64,000 nucleotides of DNA from Anaerolineales bacterium. GTDB taxonomy: Bacteria > Chloroflexota > Anaerolineae > Aggregatilineales > UBA2796. This document shows, piece after piece, positions 8,593 through 17,899 of the stretch (positions are counted from its first letter, which is position 1; every line of letters starts with the position of its first letter). The stretch is from NCBI GenBank assembly GCA_015075625.1, contig JABTTZ010000004.1, forward strand, positions 62,001-126,000. Reading direction: 5' to 3'. Position numbers and translations under genes: made by a program. Below the pieces are notes generated by a model that was not told where the DNA came from, searched no databases, and worked only from the letters and a program-made list of their open reading frames with translations.

Positions 8593-9737
8593 ACTGGACT
8601 CCATGTCAGTTCTGTTGGTTCTTCTGTCGGTTCGGGCTGCGCAGAAGGCAGCGTCGCCCGCAGCCATTGGTACGCTCCGGGAAAGCGGCGTTCCACCCGC
8701 AGCGCTGCAGTCGTGAAACGGCACACCGCCTCTTTAATCAGCGCAGCCACCCGTCCGGTGAGAATCCGCTCACGAGGGGTATCATCCGCCCGCGTCAGTT
8801 GGATCAAGCCCGCTCGCCGCCCGAGGCTGATGTTCTGTCCCGGATAGGCAAAGCGGAAGGGACGTTCATTGCCCATCCTTCGTAAGATATTTGAGGCAGC
8901 GTGCGCTCCCATCGGCATCGCCGTGACACAGCCCATTCGAATGCCGTCCAGCGCGGCGCTATCGCCAACGGCAAAAATGGCGCGGTGGGAGATTGAGCGC
9001 AGTGTTGAATCAACGCGCACTTGCCCACGCTCATTCACAGCAATACCCGCCTCCCGTGCCAGCGTTGGGACGGTGAACGCCCCCGCCCACAGAAGATGAT
9101 CATAACCGATTCTCCCCTCCTCAGTCAGCACCTCATCGGCTGTCACGCGGGTTACGCCTGTATGCTCGCGGAGGGTGATTCCCAACCGCTGGAACACAGC
9201 GCGTAGGTAGGCGCGTCCCTTTTCGGAAAGTCCTTCGCCAACGACGCCGCGAGTCAGCAGGGTAACGTTGATCGCTGGAAACGCCTCGGCAAATTCCGCC
9301 GCCGCCTCAATCCCCGTCAACCCGCCGCCACAGATCACCAAAGATCCTCCTTGCCGAAGGGCTGTATTCAGCCGTCCAAGGTGATCGCTATCTAAGGTGT
9401 AGGCATACTGGCGCACCCCCGGCACGCTATTTCGATCTGTGCTGCTCCCTAAGGCATAGATCAGCGTCTCATAGGAAAACATCCCCTCCGTCGTTGTCAG
9501 CCGCTGGGCGTTGGGGTCAATGCCCGTCACACCTGCCTGAAGGAAACGCACACCCGTCCCCCGCAGAAATGCGGCAATAGGGTAGGTGCGCCTCTCGCCC
9601 GCCGCCATCTCATGAAAACGAACCCGCTCGCCAAAGGTTGCCTCGCGGCTGATCAGTGTGACTTCTGCCTTGCGCTGTAAGCGAAGCGCAGCAAGAATCC
9701 CCGCGTAGCCCCCGCCTAGAATAGTTACCTGCTGCAT
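8589..9737 (-). CDS. FAD-dependent NAD(P)H oxidoreductase (NDH-2-like)
   Basis: A two-dinucleotide-binding-domain flavoprotein (382 aa). The FAD motif GGGYAG is at residues 8-13, the NAD(P) motif CGGGLTGIEAAAE in the middle, and AVGDSA binds FAD near the C-terminus. Similarity to type II NADH dehydrogenases is clear, but it lacks the C-terminal membrane helices of the NDH-2 at 60817. The start is ATG 9737, which has GGGGAG at proper distance; ATG 9743 is too close to it, and the long upstream extension is non-coding. Pairing with an ECF41 sigma factor fits the oxidoreductases typically linked to that group; it may be the regulated target (inference). Confidence 0.88.
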   Translation of the reverse strand: MQQVTILGGGYAGILAALRLQRKAEVTLISREATFGERVRFHEMAAGERRTYPIAAFLRGTGVRFLQAGVTGIDPNAQRLTTTEGMFSYETLIYALGSSTDRNSVPGVRQYAYTLDSDHLGRLNTALRQGGSLVICGGGLTGIEAAAEFAEAFPAINVTLLTRGVVGEGLSEKGRAYLRAVFQRLGITLREHTGVTRVTADEVLTEEGRIGYDHLLWAGAFTVPTLAREAGIAVNERGQVRVDSTLRSISHRAIFAVGDSAALDGIRMGCVTAMPMGAHAASNILRRMGNERPFRFAYPGQNISLGRRAGLIQLTRADDTPRERILTGRVAALIKEAVCRFTTAALRVERRFPGAYQWLRATLPSAQPEPTEEPTELTWSPV

Positions 9738-9950
9738 GGTCATTTCTCCCCTGAACAACGTGAATGGTGTCTCTAGAAAAGAATGACGAGGCGGCGATGC
9801 GTTTTGTGACAGCCTACATCTTGTTCGCAGGTTTTCCCTATCCTCTCCTGACCCTATCCCAATGATGGTTGCGCAAATCCGGCGCCTGCGCCATAATGCC
9901 CCCCACGCAATATGCGATAACCATCCGATTAGTGAAGCGGTGGGGAAACG

Positions 9951-12900
9951 ATGGCGACGACAAACCTTCGTGCCTATCTTGGCGAATTGAACAGCCTTCT
10001 TGAACAAGAAGCGCTGGAGGAAGTGATCGGTCACTGCCGCCATATTTTGCAGCACTTCCCCAAAAATGTAGAGACCTACCGTATCTTAGGGCAGGCACTT
10101 CTTGCACGGGGGCGCAACGACGAGGCTGTAGAGGTTTTTCAGCGCGTCCTCGGCGCTATCCCAGACGACCTGATCGGGACGTTTGGGATGAGCCGCGCCA
10201 ACGAACACCGCGATCCAAACGCCGCCCTCTGGTATATGGCGCGGACGCTTGATCAAGAACCCCATAACGACACCTTTCGGGAGGAACTGCGGGCACTTCT
10301 TGCCTCACGGGATGGCGACCTTCCCGAATCAATCCCGCTCACACGGGGGGCGCTGGCACGCCTTTATCTGCGCGGCGGGATGTACACAAACGCCATAGCC
10401 GAACTGATCAGTGCCTATAACGAGTCGCCCCAACGTGCAGATTTGGGCGTCCTCTTGGCGCAAGCACAGTGGGTGAGTGGCGATATGGTTGGTGCGGGCG
10501 AGACGGCGCTCCGTCTTTTAGAAACGAATCCCGACTGCCTAGAGGGAAATAAAATCTTTGCCGCCTATTGGATCAGGCTAGGACGCCCCTCTGACGCCGC
10601 ACCGTTTGTCTCTCGTCTGGAGCGACTTGATCCCTTCGCGGCTTGGGAGGCTGTTCACGGGGAGGGCGCGTCCCCACCGGAAAACGCTTTTAGCCTGCCC
10701 CGCCTTGTCTGGGATGCCCGTGCCGCTGCCCAAATGGCAACCGATGTCCCCGATTGGGTGTCCAGCATTGGCGAGGTGTTCGAGGCACCGGAATTATTCT
10801 CGCCAAGCACTGGCATTGGCGGAAATACCCCCTTTAACACCGATGCCAGTGGGACATTTACGATGCCCGTTGGGACGAAAGACCCGCTTGGTACAGGGTC
10901 GCTCCGCAAGCGCACGGGTATCACCGATATGTTCAACACCCCTACCGAAGAGGCTGCCTCTGGCGAAGCGCCGGATTGGTTTAAAGACATTGCCGAGGAT
11001 ACAGGGATGGGAACACCCCCTCTACCGCTCTCCGGCGGGGCGACCTGGCTAGACGAAGATGACGATTTGCCTAATTTGTCTTTTGATGCTGCGCCTAGCA
11101 CCGCCGATCTAGGCGGCGCGGCATGGCTGGCAGACGATGACAATGGCTTTCCCAATCTCACCCTTGATGCCGCCCCTAGCACCGCTGATTTAGGCGGCGC
11201 AGCGTGGTTGGCAGACGATGACGCCAGCGAGGACGTTCCCGCCGTTGATCCGTTGGCATGGCTGCAAACTGGGCAACTCACCGATCCTGATGCCACCTCC
11301 ACATCGCTCACCGCAGCGGAAGAAGACGAACCCGCCCTTGATTCGTTGGCATGGCTGCAAACTGGACAACTCACCGATCCTGATGCCACCTCCGCACCGC
11401 TCACCGCAGCGGAAGAAGACGAACCCGCCCTTGATTCGTTGGCATGGCTGCAAACTGGGCAACTCATCGATCCCGATACGCTGCCGCGGTCTGCTCAACC
11501 CATTGCCGCTGAAGAACCTGATGGCTTGGATGTTGGCTGGCTACTTGGGGAACAGCCCTCCCCTAGTGCCGAATTGTTCCCAAATGCGGCTGATGCCTTA
11601 GCCACATTTGATGTTCAGTCCGCCGAGTCCGCCCTTGACGCGCCAATGACCTTCGAGCGTGAAGGGGATATGCCAGAGGACGAACTTGCCCTAGACTTCA
11701 GCTTCCAAAGCCTTGAACTGCCTGCCATGCCCGCCCCATCCGCCCCTGAACTTAGTGGGGAGTTCGATTTTAATGCTGATCTCGCCCCTGATTGGCTCAG
11801 CAGCGAGACGCCCTCCAACGATTTCACCGAACTCGGCACAGCGCTTGACACCCTCAGCCTCTCTGAGACTCTCTCCGACAAAGGCGAAACCGCCCCTGCT
11901 GCCGAGGGCGACTTAGCGTTTGATTGGCTCAGCGGTGGCTTGGATTTACCCGACACCCCTACGTCAGCGCTCTCCTCGGCGGAAAGCACCGAGGATGATA
12001 CGCTGCTAACCGCAGACGCCCTGGCGCGAGATTGGTTGGGTGATGATGCCACCAGCCTTAGTACATCGGTGGTGCTTCCCGCTGCTACCGCACCCGATGA
12101 TCTAGACTGGCTGGCTGCCGATTTACCGCCCTTACCAACGACGCCCCCCATGCTGGAACGTTCCCCTGAGCTTAATTTTGAGGCGGAGTCCCTGCTGGAA
12201 GTGGGAAGCGAAAGGCTGGACATTGACTTATCCATTTTGGAAGGCTTTGCTCCCGATATAGCCCCGCCCGATGCCGCGCCCGATCCAATGGCGTGGTTTC
12301 AGCAGTTCCAAGCGACGGGCGAAGTACCTTCGGCGCCGCTCTTGGGAGAAGAAGGGGACGAAGCCGCCGCCGAAAGCGCTCCGGCGGCGGCTCTTGGTGT
12401 TGATTTTGACTCGCCGGAGGAGGCGCTCAACTTCCTGCTTAGTGATTCCCCCGCTGAAGAATCATCTGAGGAACGGCGCGAAGCCTCTGAAGCAGACGTG
12501 CTGGCATGGTTGCAAACGGAAAACACCGCTCCCTCTGGCGACCCGCTCGCTGCCCTGACGTTGGAACGTGAATTTGGGATCACCACGCCGCCGCCTGCCG
12601 AAGCCCCACCCTCTGCCGGATTGGATTGGCTGAACACTACTCCTGCTGCCCAACCCCAAGCCGATTGGCTGCAATCAATGCCCGCTGCCGCGCCTGCCGC
12701 GTCTACCAGTACCGATCTTGATGAATTTGCCATCCTGTTTGAAGCGAATTTGCCCGCCTTTAGCCCTCCTGATGATGCTCAATCTGCCGCGATCACTCCG
12801 CCTATGGAGATAGATTGGTTGGCGAAAGCGCAAGGGGGAGAAGGCGGACAACCAACGCCCGTCTTGGGAACGCCCCTGAACGAAACTCCCGCCGATTTCG

Positions 12901-13763
12901 GAGACTCGCTGGACTTGGGCGGCGGTCTGACAATCACCCCTCCCGAAACGCCGGCTGAACCAACCCGGGATGACAGTGAACTTCCGCTGTACAAACGCAA
13001 GGTGACGGCAGCCCTCCCGACCATGATCACGACACCGCTCAGCCCGCCTCAGGAATCGAATGAGGCAAGCCCCTCGTGGCTGACGGGCGATCTCTTTGGT
13101 GAGCCTGCCGCTGCGACAGACACAGATGGCGAGGATTGGCGTGCTGGCGCAGAGGCGCAGTTTGAAAACCTGATTCAAGCCACATCTGAGCGCGTGAACC
13201 AGCCGCTTGATACCGGCGAATTGATCGCTTCCGATGCGGCACTCCTCAGCGGCGATCAACCCTCGTGGCTGACTGATTTTGGCGAAGCAGTTCAGGACAC
13301 CCTAGATACCGCGCCTTCACCAGCGTCTATTGCCATGGAGTCCGTTGCGGAGTCCTCCTTTGATTTGGGGTCACTCTTTGGCGAGGGTGGTTTCACCGGA
13401 ACAACCAGCGACTCAGCAGATGCCTCTCAACCCGTTGATCTATCGGAAGCGCTGGATGCTTACAGAACACAGGATGCCGAGACAGAGATTGCCCCGGCGG
13501 AGGGGATGCCCGATTGGTTGCAACAGGCGCGGATTGGCGGTGAGCCTGATTTCCTGCCCGGCGCAGCGGGTGATTCACTCTCTGGTTTAGAGGCGCTCGA
13601 TTTTGGCAGCTTGGAAACCTTCGAGGCAAGCGCTGATCCCTTTGCCGCCCCTACTGGCGCTGAGACAAACCAACCGCCGCCAGCCAACGAAGGTGGAACA
13701 GAAGGGGACGGCAGTGACTTTACCTTCACGAAACTGCCTGCATGGAAACGTAAAAAGAAGTGA
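9951..13763 (+). CDS. Giant acidic protein: N-terminal TPR domain plus many WL motifs
   Basis: A 1270-aa protein of unknown function. Residues 1-230 are tetratricopeptide repeats (for example ILGQALLARGRNDEAVEVF), a protein-binding fold. The rest is acidic, low-complexity and probably disordered, dotted with short motifs of the form (D/A/S/P)-W-L: AWLADDD, AWLQTGQL, DWLSGG, PSWLTDF, PDWLQQA. Three near-identical 31-residue repeats lie around residues 430-508. The C-terminus is basic (PAWKRKKK). No signal peptide or membrane helix. GGGGAA precedes ATG 9951. The next gene encodes a second protein of the same style, with its TPR-like part at the other end, so the two probably work together. It resembles uncharacterised Anaerolineae TPR proteins from memory; no function is known to me. 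Confidence 0.85.
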   Translation: MATTNLRAYLGELNSLLEQEALEEVIGHCRHILQHFPKNVETYRILGQALLARGRNDEAVEVFQRVLGAIPDDLIGTFGMSRANEHRDPNAALWYMARTLDQEPHNDTFREELRALLASRDGDLPESIPLTRGALARLYLRGGMYTNAIAELISAYNESPQRADLGVLLAQAQWVSGDMVGAGETALRLLETNPDCLEGNKIFAAYWIRLGRPSDAAPFVSRLERLDPFAAWEAVHGEGASPPENAFSLPRLVWDARAAAQMATDVPDWVSSIGEVFEAPELFSPSTGIGGNTPFNTDASGTFTMPVGTKDPLGTGSLRKRTGITDMFNTPTEEAASGEAPDWFKDIAEDTGMGTPPLPLSGGATWLDEDDDLPNLSFDAAPSTADLGGAAWLADDDNGFPNLTLDAAPSTADLGGAAWLADDDASEDVPAVDPLAWLQTGQLTDPDATSTSLTAAEEDEPALDSLAWLQTGQLTDPDATSAPLTAAEEDEPALDSLAWLQTGQLIDPDTLPRSAQPIAAEEPDGLDVGWLLGEQPSPSAELFPNAADALATFDVQSAESALDAPMTFEREGDMPEDELALDFSFQSLELPAMPAPSAPELSGEFDFNADLAPDWLSSETPSNDFTELGTALDTLSLSETLSDKGETAPAAEGDLAFDWLSGGLDLPDTPTSALSSAESTEDDTLLTADALARDWLGDDATSLSTSVVLPAATAPDDLDWLAADLPPLPTTPPMLERSPELNFEAESLLEVGSERLDIDLSILEGFAPDIAPPDAAPDPMAWFQQFQATGEVPSAPLLGEEGDEAAAESAPAAALGVDFDSPEEALNFLLSDSPAEESSEERREASEADVLAWLQTENTAPSGDPLAALTLEREFGITTPPPAEAPPSAGLDWLNTTPAAQPQADWLQSMPAAAPAASTSTDLDEFAILFEANLPAFSPPDDAQSAAITPPMEIDWLAKAQGGEGGQPTPVLGTPLNETPADFGDSLDLGGGLTITPPETPAEPTRDDSELPLYKRKVTAALPTMITTPLSPPQESNEASPSWLTGDLFGEPAAATDTDGEDWRAGAEAQFENLIQATSERVNQPLDTGELIASDAALLSGDQPSWLTDFGEAVQDTLDTAPSPASIAMESVAESSFDLGSLFGEGGFTGTTSDSADASQPVDLSEALDAYRTQDAETEIAPAEGMPDWLQQARIGGEPDFLPGAAGDSLSGLEALDFGSLETFEASADPFAAPTGAETNQPPPANEGGTEGDGSDFTFTKLPAWKRKKK
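11238..11473 (+). repeat. Tandem 93-bp coding repeat, 2.5 copies
   Basis: Units start at 11238, 11331 and 11424 and differ at few positions. Each encodes 31 residues containing LAWLQTGQL and AAEEDEPA. A shorter repeat just upstream (about 11100-11225), with AAPSTADLGGAAWLADDD, shows the same mode of growth. Near-identity at DNA level points to recent duplication within the gene. Confidence 0.85.
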
Positions 13764-13945
13764 GGTGCAGAGACCTCCGTATAGAGTACTTGCCCTGAGC
13801 CTGACTAAGACCCACCATGTGAAGGGCAAGTTCGGTGTACTTCCTAGAAGTGCGCTACAATAGGGTTTAGGAATTTTTTTTGGTCGCTTTTAGGTGTTCA
13901 TAGTCTCAGACGCGGGCAGATGGCGCACAGACATTAGAGGTACGA

Positions 13946-16900
13946 ATGACCCCACCACCCAATGGCAGTGATGCCAACAAGCCGGATGACGATCCCCTCG
14001 GTGGCGTTGATCCCATGGCATGGTTGGAGAGTTTGGCGCGGCGGCAAGGGGCAGACCCCGCCGAACTCGTCACCGGCGGGACGCTCGACCTTCCGCCTGA
14101 AAATGCCGACGACACCATCCCAATCACCCCTGTTGCCTCAAGCGCTACCACCTCGCCCATTGGGGGAATTGGGACGGATGATGATCTCAGCGCCATGCTC
14201 GACGGGGCAGACCCAATGTCATGGCTGGAATCGCTTGCCAAACGGCAGGGCGCAGACCCCGCCGAACTGGTCACCGGCGGGATGATGGAACTCCCTCCCG
14301 AAGAAGGCGAAAAACTGGAAGACCTCGGTGAAGCAAGCCTTCGGGATATTTTTGGTAGCGCCGTTGATTCCTTGAACTTTACGCCCGCCGATTTCTCCGA
14401 ACCCGCCGTTGCCGATGATCCGCTTGGGGGCGCTGACCCGATGGCATGGTTGGAAAGTCTGGCGCGGCGGCAGGGGGCAGACCCCGCCGAACTCGTCACC
14501 GGTGGGACAATGGATTTGCCCCCAGAGGCGGAAACCGTCATACCCGCCGCCGACCTGACCCCCGAACCAACCGCCGCCCCAATGGGCAGCAGCACGGGCG
14601 GCACAACGGGGATCACCTCCGACGCCGAATTGGATGACCTCCTCGGCGGGGAAGACCCTATGAAATGGTTGGAGCGTCTCGCCGCCAATCAGGGCGCAGC
14701 GATGAATGAACTCGTCACGATGAAGACGGATATTCCTGCGCCAAGTGATGTTCAAGGGGATGTTCTTGTTCCGCCCCCTGCCGCGCCAGAACCCATCACA
14801 CCCGCCGCCAGCCTCACACCCGAACCCAGGGCGAGTATAGGGAGCGGTGGCACAACAGGGATCACCGCTGACGCCGAACTCACCGACCTCCTCGGCGGGG
14901 AAGACCCCATGAAGTGGTTGGAGCGCCTTGCCGCCAATCAGGGGGCGAACACCGATGAACTGGTGACCATGCGTGGGACGCAAGAAGCGCCGCTCACCCC
15001 AGAGCCTACACACAGCGAGCCACCCCTCACGCCCATGGAACCCGAACCGATTATGCCCGCTGCCAGCCTCACGCCCGAACCAATGGCGAGTACGAGCAGC
15101 GGCGGCACAACGGGGATCACCGCTGACGCCGAACTGACCGATCTTCTCGGCGGCGAAGACCCCATGCAGTGGTTGGAGCGCTTGGCGGCACAACAGGGGG
15201 CAAATGCTGATGAACTGGTGACGATGAATGTCGTTGCCCAAGAATTCCGCCGTCCTCCACCCGAACCCGCACCCATCGAAACCCCCTCACAGCCTGAGCC
15301 GCTTACCCCTGAGCCGATGATGGCGATGGATGCAGTACCAGAAGCAGCACCAGCCGCCGATCTGACCTTTGACCTTGACGCTCTTTTGAGCGGGCTTGCC
15401 TCCCCCTTAGAGGGCATGGACGCCACAGGCGACAGCGGTGGGACAATGCCCGACTTCGCGCCCATGCCCGATCTTGATTTTGGGTCTGATGTTGCCGCTG
15501 AATCGACAGAGGCAGTGACCATGGGCGATGCCCTTGCCGGGTCGGATACGCTCCAGTGGTTGGAGAGCCTCACCAGCGGTGCTGGCGGGTTCGAGTCCTC
15601 CTTAGAGACAGAGGCTGCGCCTCCCTCCGATACCGCCCTTATGGATGCCGATTCTGTCCTGAGTTGGCTGCAATCCGTTTCCGAAGGCGATGATGCCCCT
15701 GTGCTGCCCACCGCCGCTGTAGAGCCAGATTACACGCCCCGATTCACCCCTGTGGAGATGCCCCCCGCCGAACCAACTATCTCTATGGAAGGTGGTATGT
15801 CCGATGATCCGGCAGAAGTCTTGAAATGGCTAGAACGGCAGACGCAGCGCTTAGAAGAAATCCGCGAAGATTTCGAGAACATGCCTATTCCCGGCGATGA
15901 CTCCCCGGCTGTCCCCGGCGAGATTCCTTCATGGTTGGCGGGAAATATCAGCGTTACCGAGACTGATGCTGCCTTGCCGAGTGTCACTGCCCTGTCCGAT
16001 GATGTCGCACTGCCCACTATTGGGACAGACTTCCCCAGTTGGCTGACCGAGCCGATTGCCGAGGAAGGCAGCCTGACCGACCTGATGGCGGCGTTGGGAG
16101 ATACCGCCCCGCCTGTTGAGGAAACACCGCGTCTCACCATCGAAAGCACACCCATTTCCGATGTCGAACTGGCACGCCTCACGCAACCCGGTTCGCCCGA
16201 TGAGATCGACTCGTGGGCAGAGGCGTTTGATGATGAAGAACGCCGCCGTATGGGGATGGAGGAAGAAGTTCCCGATTGGTATCGGGAGGCAATGCTGCGT
16301 GTAGATCAAGAACGTCCCCGCGACGTTCCTCCCATCGCAGCGGGCGAAATGCCCTCGTGGTTGGAAGTCCCACCCCAAGAGGATGTCCTCCCTGCCGTTC
16401 CTGACGAAGCAGGTATTCCAGCGTGGCTGACGCAAATGGCAAGCGGGCTGGATGATGCCCCTGTCGCCCGTCCCGCTGCGCCGACCCCCGAACCCGATTT
16501 CGAGGCGCTAAAATCCTTCGACATGACGGACGATATGGCAGCCGAGTTGGCAGCAGCGCTTACCCCCGAACGGGTTGAATCGCCCCTGCCTGTACAGCCC
16601 CCACCAGCGCCCACTGCTGCCCCAATTGTGACGCGCACACCTGAACCGCCGCGCCCTGTCCAGCCGCCGCCGCCACCGGAACGGCGTATTCCGGCAATCA
16701 CACCTTTTGTCCTCAGCGAAGCACGGGAACTCGCTGGTACAGGACAGATCGCCCCGGCGTTGGAGAAATATCAGGCGCTTGTTGATCATGCCGAGAGTTT
16801 GGAAGATGTCCGCGCCGACCTGCGCACAATTGCGCAGCAAAACCCCAAAGAGCCGAAGGTGTTCCGCCTCTTAGGGGATACCCATATGCGCCTCGGTGAT

Positions 16901-16948
16901 CTTCAAGCAGCGTTGGATACCTATCTAAACGCGCTCAACCAGTTATAG
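13946..16948 (+). CDS. Giant acidic protein: tandem DPM-WLE repeats, C-terminal TPR-like domain
   Basis: A 1000-aa protein of unknown function. Residues about 18-430 carry six copies of a motif LGG-x-DPM-x-WLE-x-LA, each followed by QGA and ELVT and separated by Pro/Ala/Glu-rich spacers. Further on come looser WL motifs (SWLQSVS, KWLERQT, PSWLAGN, PSWLTEP, PSWLEVP, PAWLTQM). The last 85 residues look like TPR helices (ARELAGTGQIAPALEKY and LLGDTHMRLGDLQAAL). No signal peptide or membrane helix. GAGG precedes ATG 13946. It follows the 1270-aa gene by 182 bases on the same strand. A scaffold that gathers many copies of a WL-binding partner is a reasonable guess, not a known role. Confidence 0.85.
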   Translation: MTPPPNGSDANKPDDDPLGGVDPMAWLESLARRQGADPAELVTGGTLDLPPENADDTIPITPVASSATTSPIGGIGTDDDLSAMLDGADPMSWLESLAKRQGADPAELVTGGMMELPPEEGEKLEDLGEASLRDIFGSAVDSLNFTPADFSEPAVADDPLGGADPMAWLESLARRQGADPAELVTGGTMDLPPEAETVIPAADLTPEPTAAPMGSSTGGTTGITSDAELDDLLGGEDPMKWLERLAANQGAAMNELVTMKTDIPAPSDVQGDVLVPPPAAPEPITPAASLTPEPRASIGSGGTTGITADAELTDLLGGEDPMKWLERLAANQGANTDELVTMRGTQEAPLTPEPTHSEPPLTPMEPEPIMPAASLTPEPMASTSSGGTTGITADAELTDLLGGEDPMQWLERLAAQQGANADELVTMNVVAQEFRRPPPEPAPIETPSQPEPLTPEPMMAMDAVPEAAPAADLTFDLDALLSGLASPLEGMDATGDSGGTMPDFAPMPDLDFGSDVAAESTEAVTMGDALAGSDTLQWLESLTSGAGGFESSLETEAAPPSDTALMDADSVLSWLQSVSEGDDAPVLPTAAVEPDYTPRFTPVEMPPAEPTISMEGGMSDDPAEVLKWLERQTQRLEEIREDFENMPIPGDDSPAVPGEIPSWLAGNISVTETDAALPSVTALSDDVALPTIGTDFPSWLTEPIAEEGSLTDLMAALGDTAPPVEETPRLTIESTPISDVELARLTQPGSPDEIDSWAEAFDDEERRRMGMEEEVPDWYREAMLRVDQERPRDVPPIAAGEMPSWLEVPPQEDVLPAVPDEAGIPAWLTQMASGLDDAPVARPAAPTPEPDFEALKSFDMTDDMAAELAAALTPERVESPLPVQPPPAPTAAPIVTRTPEPPRPVQPPPPPERRIPAITPFVLSEARELAGTGQIAPALEKYQALVDHAESLEDVRADLRTIAQQNPKEPKVFRLLGDTHMRLGDLQAALDTYLNALNQL
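13998..15230 (+). repeat. Six dispersed copies of a ~90-bp coding repeat
   Basis: Copies begin near 13998, 14209, 14430, 14642, 14890 and 15150. Each encodes DPM-x-WLE-x-LA followed by QGA and ELVT. The first three share RRQGADPAELVTGG or a close variant; the last three share ANQGA or AQQGA and ELVTM, so they form two subgroups. The spacing varies with the spacer length. Confidence 0.85.
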
Positions 16949-16969
16949 CGCTCGCTAGACGATGACATG

Positions 16970-17000
16970 CTCCCCTTTCCCAAAGGATGGCGAAGGGGAG
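16970..17000 (+). terminator. Hairpin between the WL-repeat gene and the methyltransferase
   Basis: CTCCCCTT (16970-16977) and AAGGGGAG (16993-17000) pair over a 15-base loop, followed by TTCTTCTCC. It starts 22 bases after the stop of the 1000-aa protein. It overlaps the alternative methyltransferase start at 16987, which argues for the later start. Confidence 0.45.
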
Positions 17001-17022
17001 TTCTTCTCCAAAGGCACAATCG

Positions 17023-17832
17023 ATGACTCACGCATCTGACCCCCGCACGCTTTCCCAAGAACGCTTTGGCGCTCTGGCAGCCAACTATGTCGGCAGCCCT
17101 GTCCACAGCATGGGCTACACGTTGGATCGCCTTCTGGAAGGTGTTCAGCCCGCGCCGGGCAAACATGCTCTCGATATTGCTACTGGTGGTGGGCATGTTG
17201 CTTTGGGGATGGCGAAGGCGGGAGCGGCGGTCATTGCCGCTGATCTCACGCTCCCTATGTTACACGCCGCACAGGGCAACCTTGCCCAAGCGGGCGTCAG
17301 CGCAGACTATCTCAATTTAGACGCGGTACGGCTACCCTTTTCCCCCGCCGCCGTTGATGTGGTTACCTGTCGCTTTGCGGCGCATCATTTCACCGATGTG
17401 CCGGGCTTTGTCCGTGAATGTGCGCGGATCACCAAAGCGGGCGGTGTAATCGGCATTGTCGATCAGATTGGGCCTGCCGACCCCCTTCCGGCTAACTACT
17501 GCAACGCTTTTGAAACCCTCCGCGATCCAAGCCATGCCTGGCAGTACAGCCAACCAGAGTGGGAGTCCTTCTTGCGAGGGGTAGGCTATACGGTGACCCT
17601 CAGCGAGGTGATCGGTGTCGTGTTCGACCTCGGCTGGTGGACGCAGATGCAAAACAACGATCCCGATACAGTAATTCGCCTCAAAGTGATGCTTCGCCAA
17701 GCGCCGCCAGAGGTTGCCGCATGGCACGCCCCCGAATTCGACCCCGCCGATGAGACAAACCCCATCCGCTTCACCCACCGTCATATGGTCCTGATCGGCG
17801 TTCTGGGCGGAAAAATCAGTCAGGTGATCTGA
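17023..17832 (+). CDS. Class I SAM-dependent methyltransferase (UbiE-like)
   Basis: A soluble methyltransferase (269 aa). The SAM-binding motif is DIATGGGHVAL, followed by the acidic residue in AADLTLPML and motif II/III blocks (RLPFSPAAVDVVTCRFAAHH, KAGGVIGIVDQ). The fold and motifs are those of Methyltransf_11/UbiE relatives; the substrate is unknown. Start ATG 17023 is preferred over ATG 16987, since the latter lies in a hairpin and adds a poorly conserved leader. A strong terminator follows. Confidence 0.88.
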   Translation: MTHASDPRTLSQERFGALAANYVGSPVHSMGYTLDRLLEGVQPAPGKHALDIATGGGHVALGMAKAGAAVIAADLTLPMLHAAQGNLAQAGVSADYLNLDAVRLPFSPAAVDVVTCRFAAHHFTDVPGFVRECARITKAGGVIGIVDQIGPADPLPANYCNAFETLRDPSHAWQYSQPEWESFLRGVGYTVTLSEVIGVVFDLGWWTQMQNNDPDTVIRLKVMLRQAPPEVAAWHAPEFDPADETNPIRFTHRHMVLIGVLGGKISQVI

Positions 17833-17835
17833 ATT

Positions 17836-17879
17836 CCCCCTCAGCCGTTGCTGAGGGGGTAGGAAAATTGTTTTTTTGA
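17836..17879 (+). terminator. Rho-independent terminator of the methyltransferase gene
   Basis: A perfect 10-bp stem CCCCCTCAGC/GCTGAGGGGG with a CGTT tetraloop (17836-17859) is followed by TAGGAAAATTG and seven T's. It starts just after the stop codon. Confidence 0.85.
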
Positions 17880-17899
17880 AATAGGTACTGCGCGTGCCT

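Noticed and set aside
10655-11467. 270-codon Ser-rich minus-strand frame, and similar ones at 13906-14688 and 14938-15711
   Set aside because: They lie inside the two giant WL proteins and only reflect their skewed, repeated codons. No ribosome site or family likeness.
11238-15230. CRISPR array
   Set aside because: The regular repeats are coding, of 90 bases or more, with in-frame spacers; no repeat-spacer pattern of CRISPR size and no cas gene.
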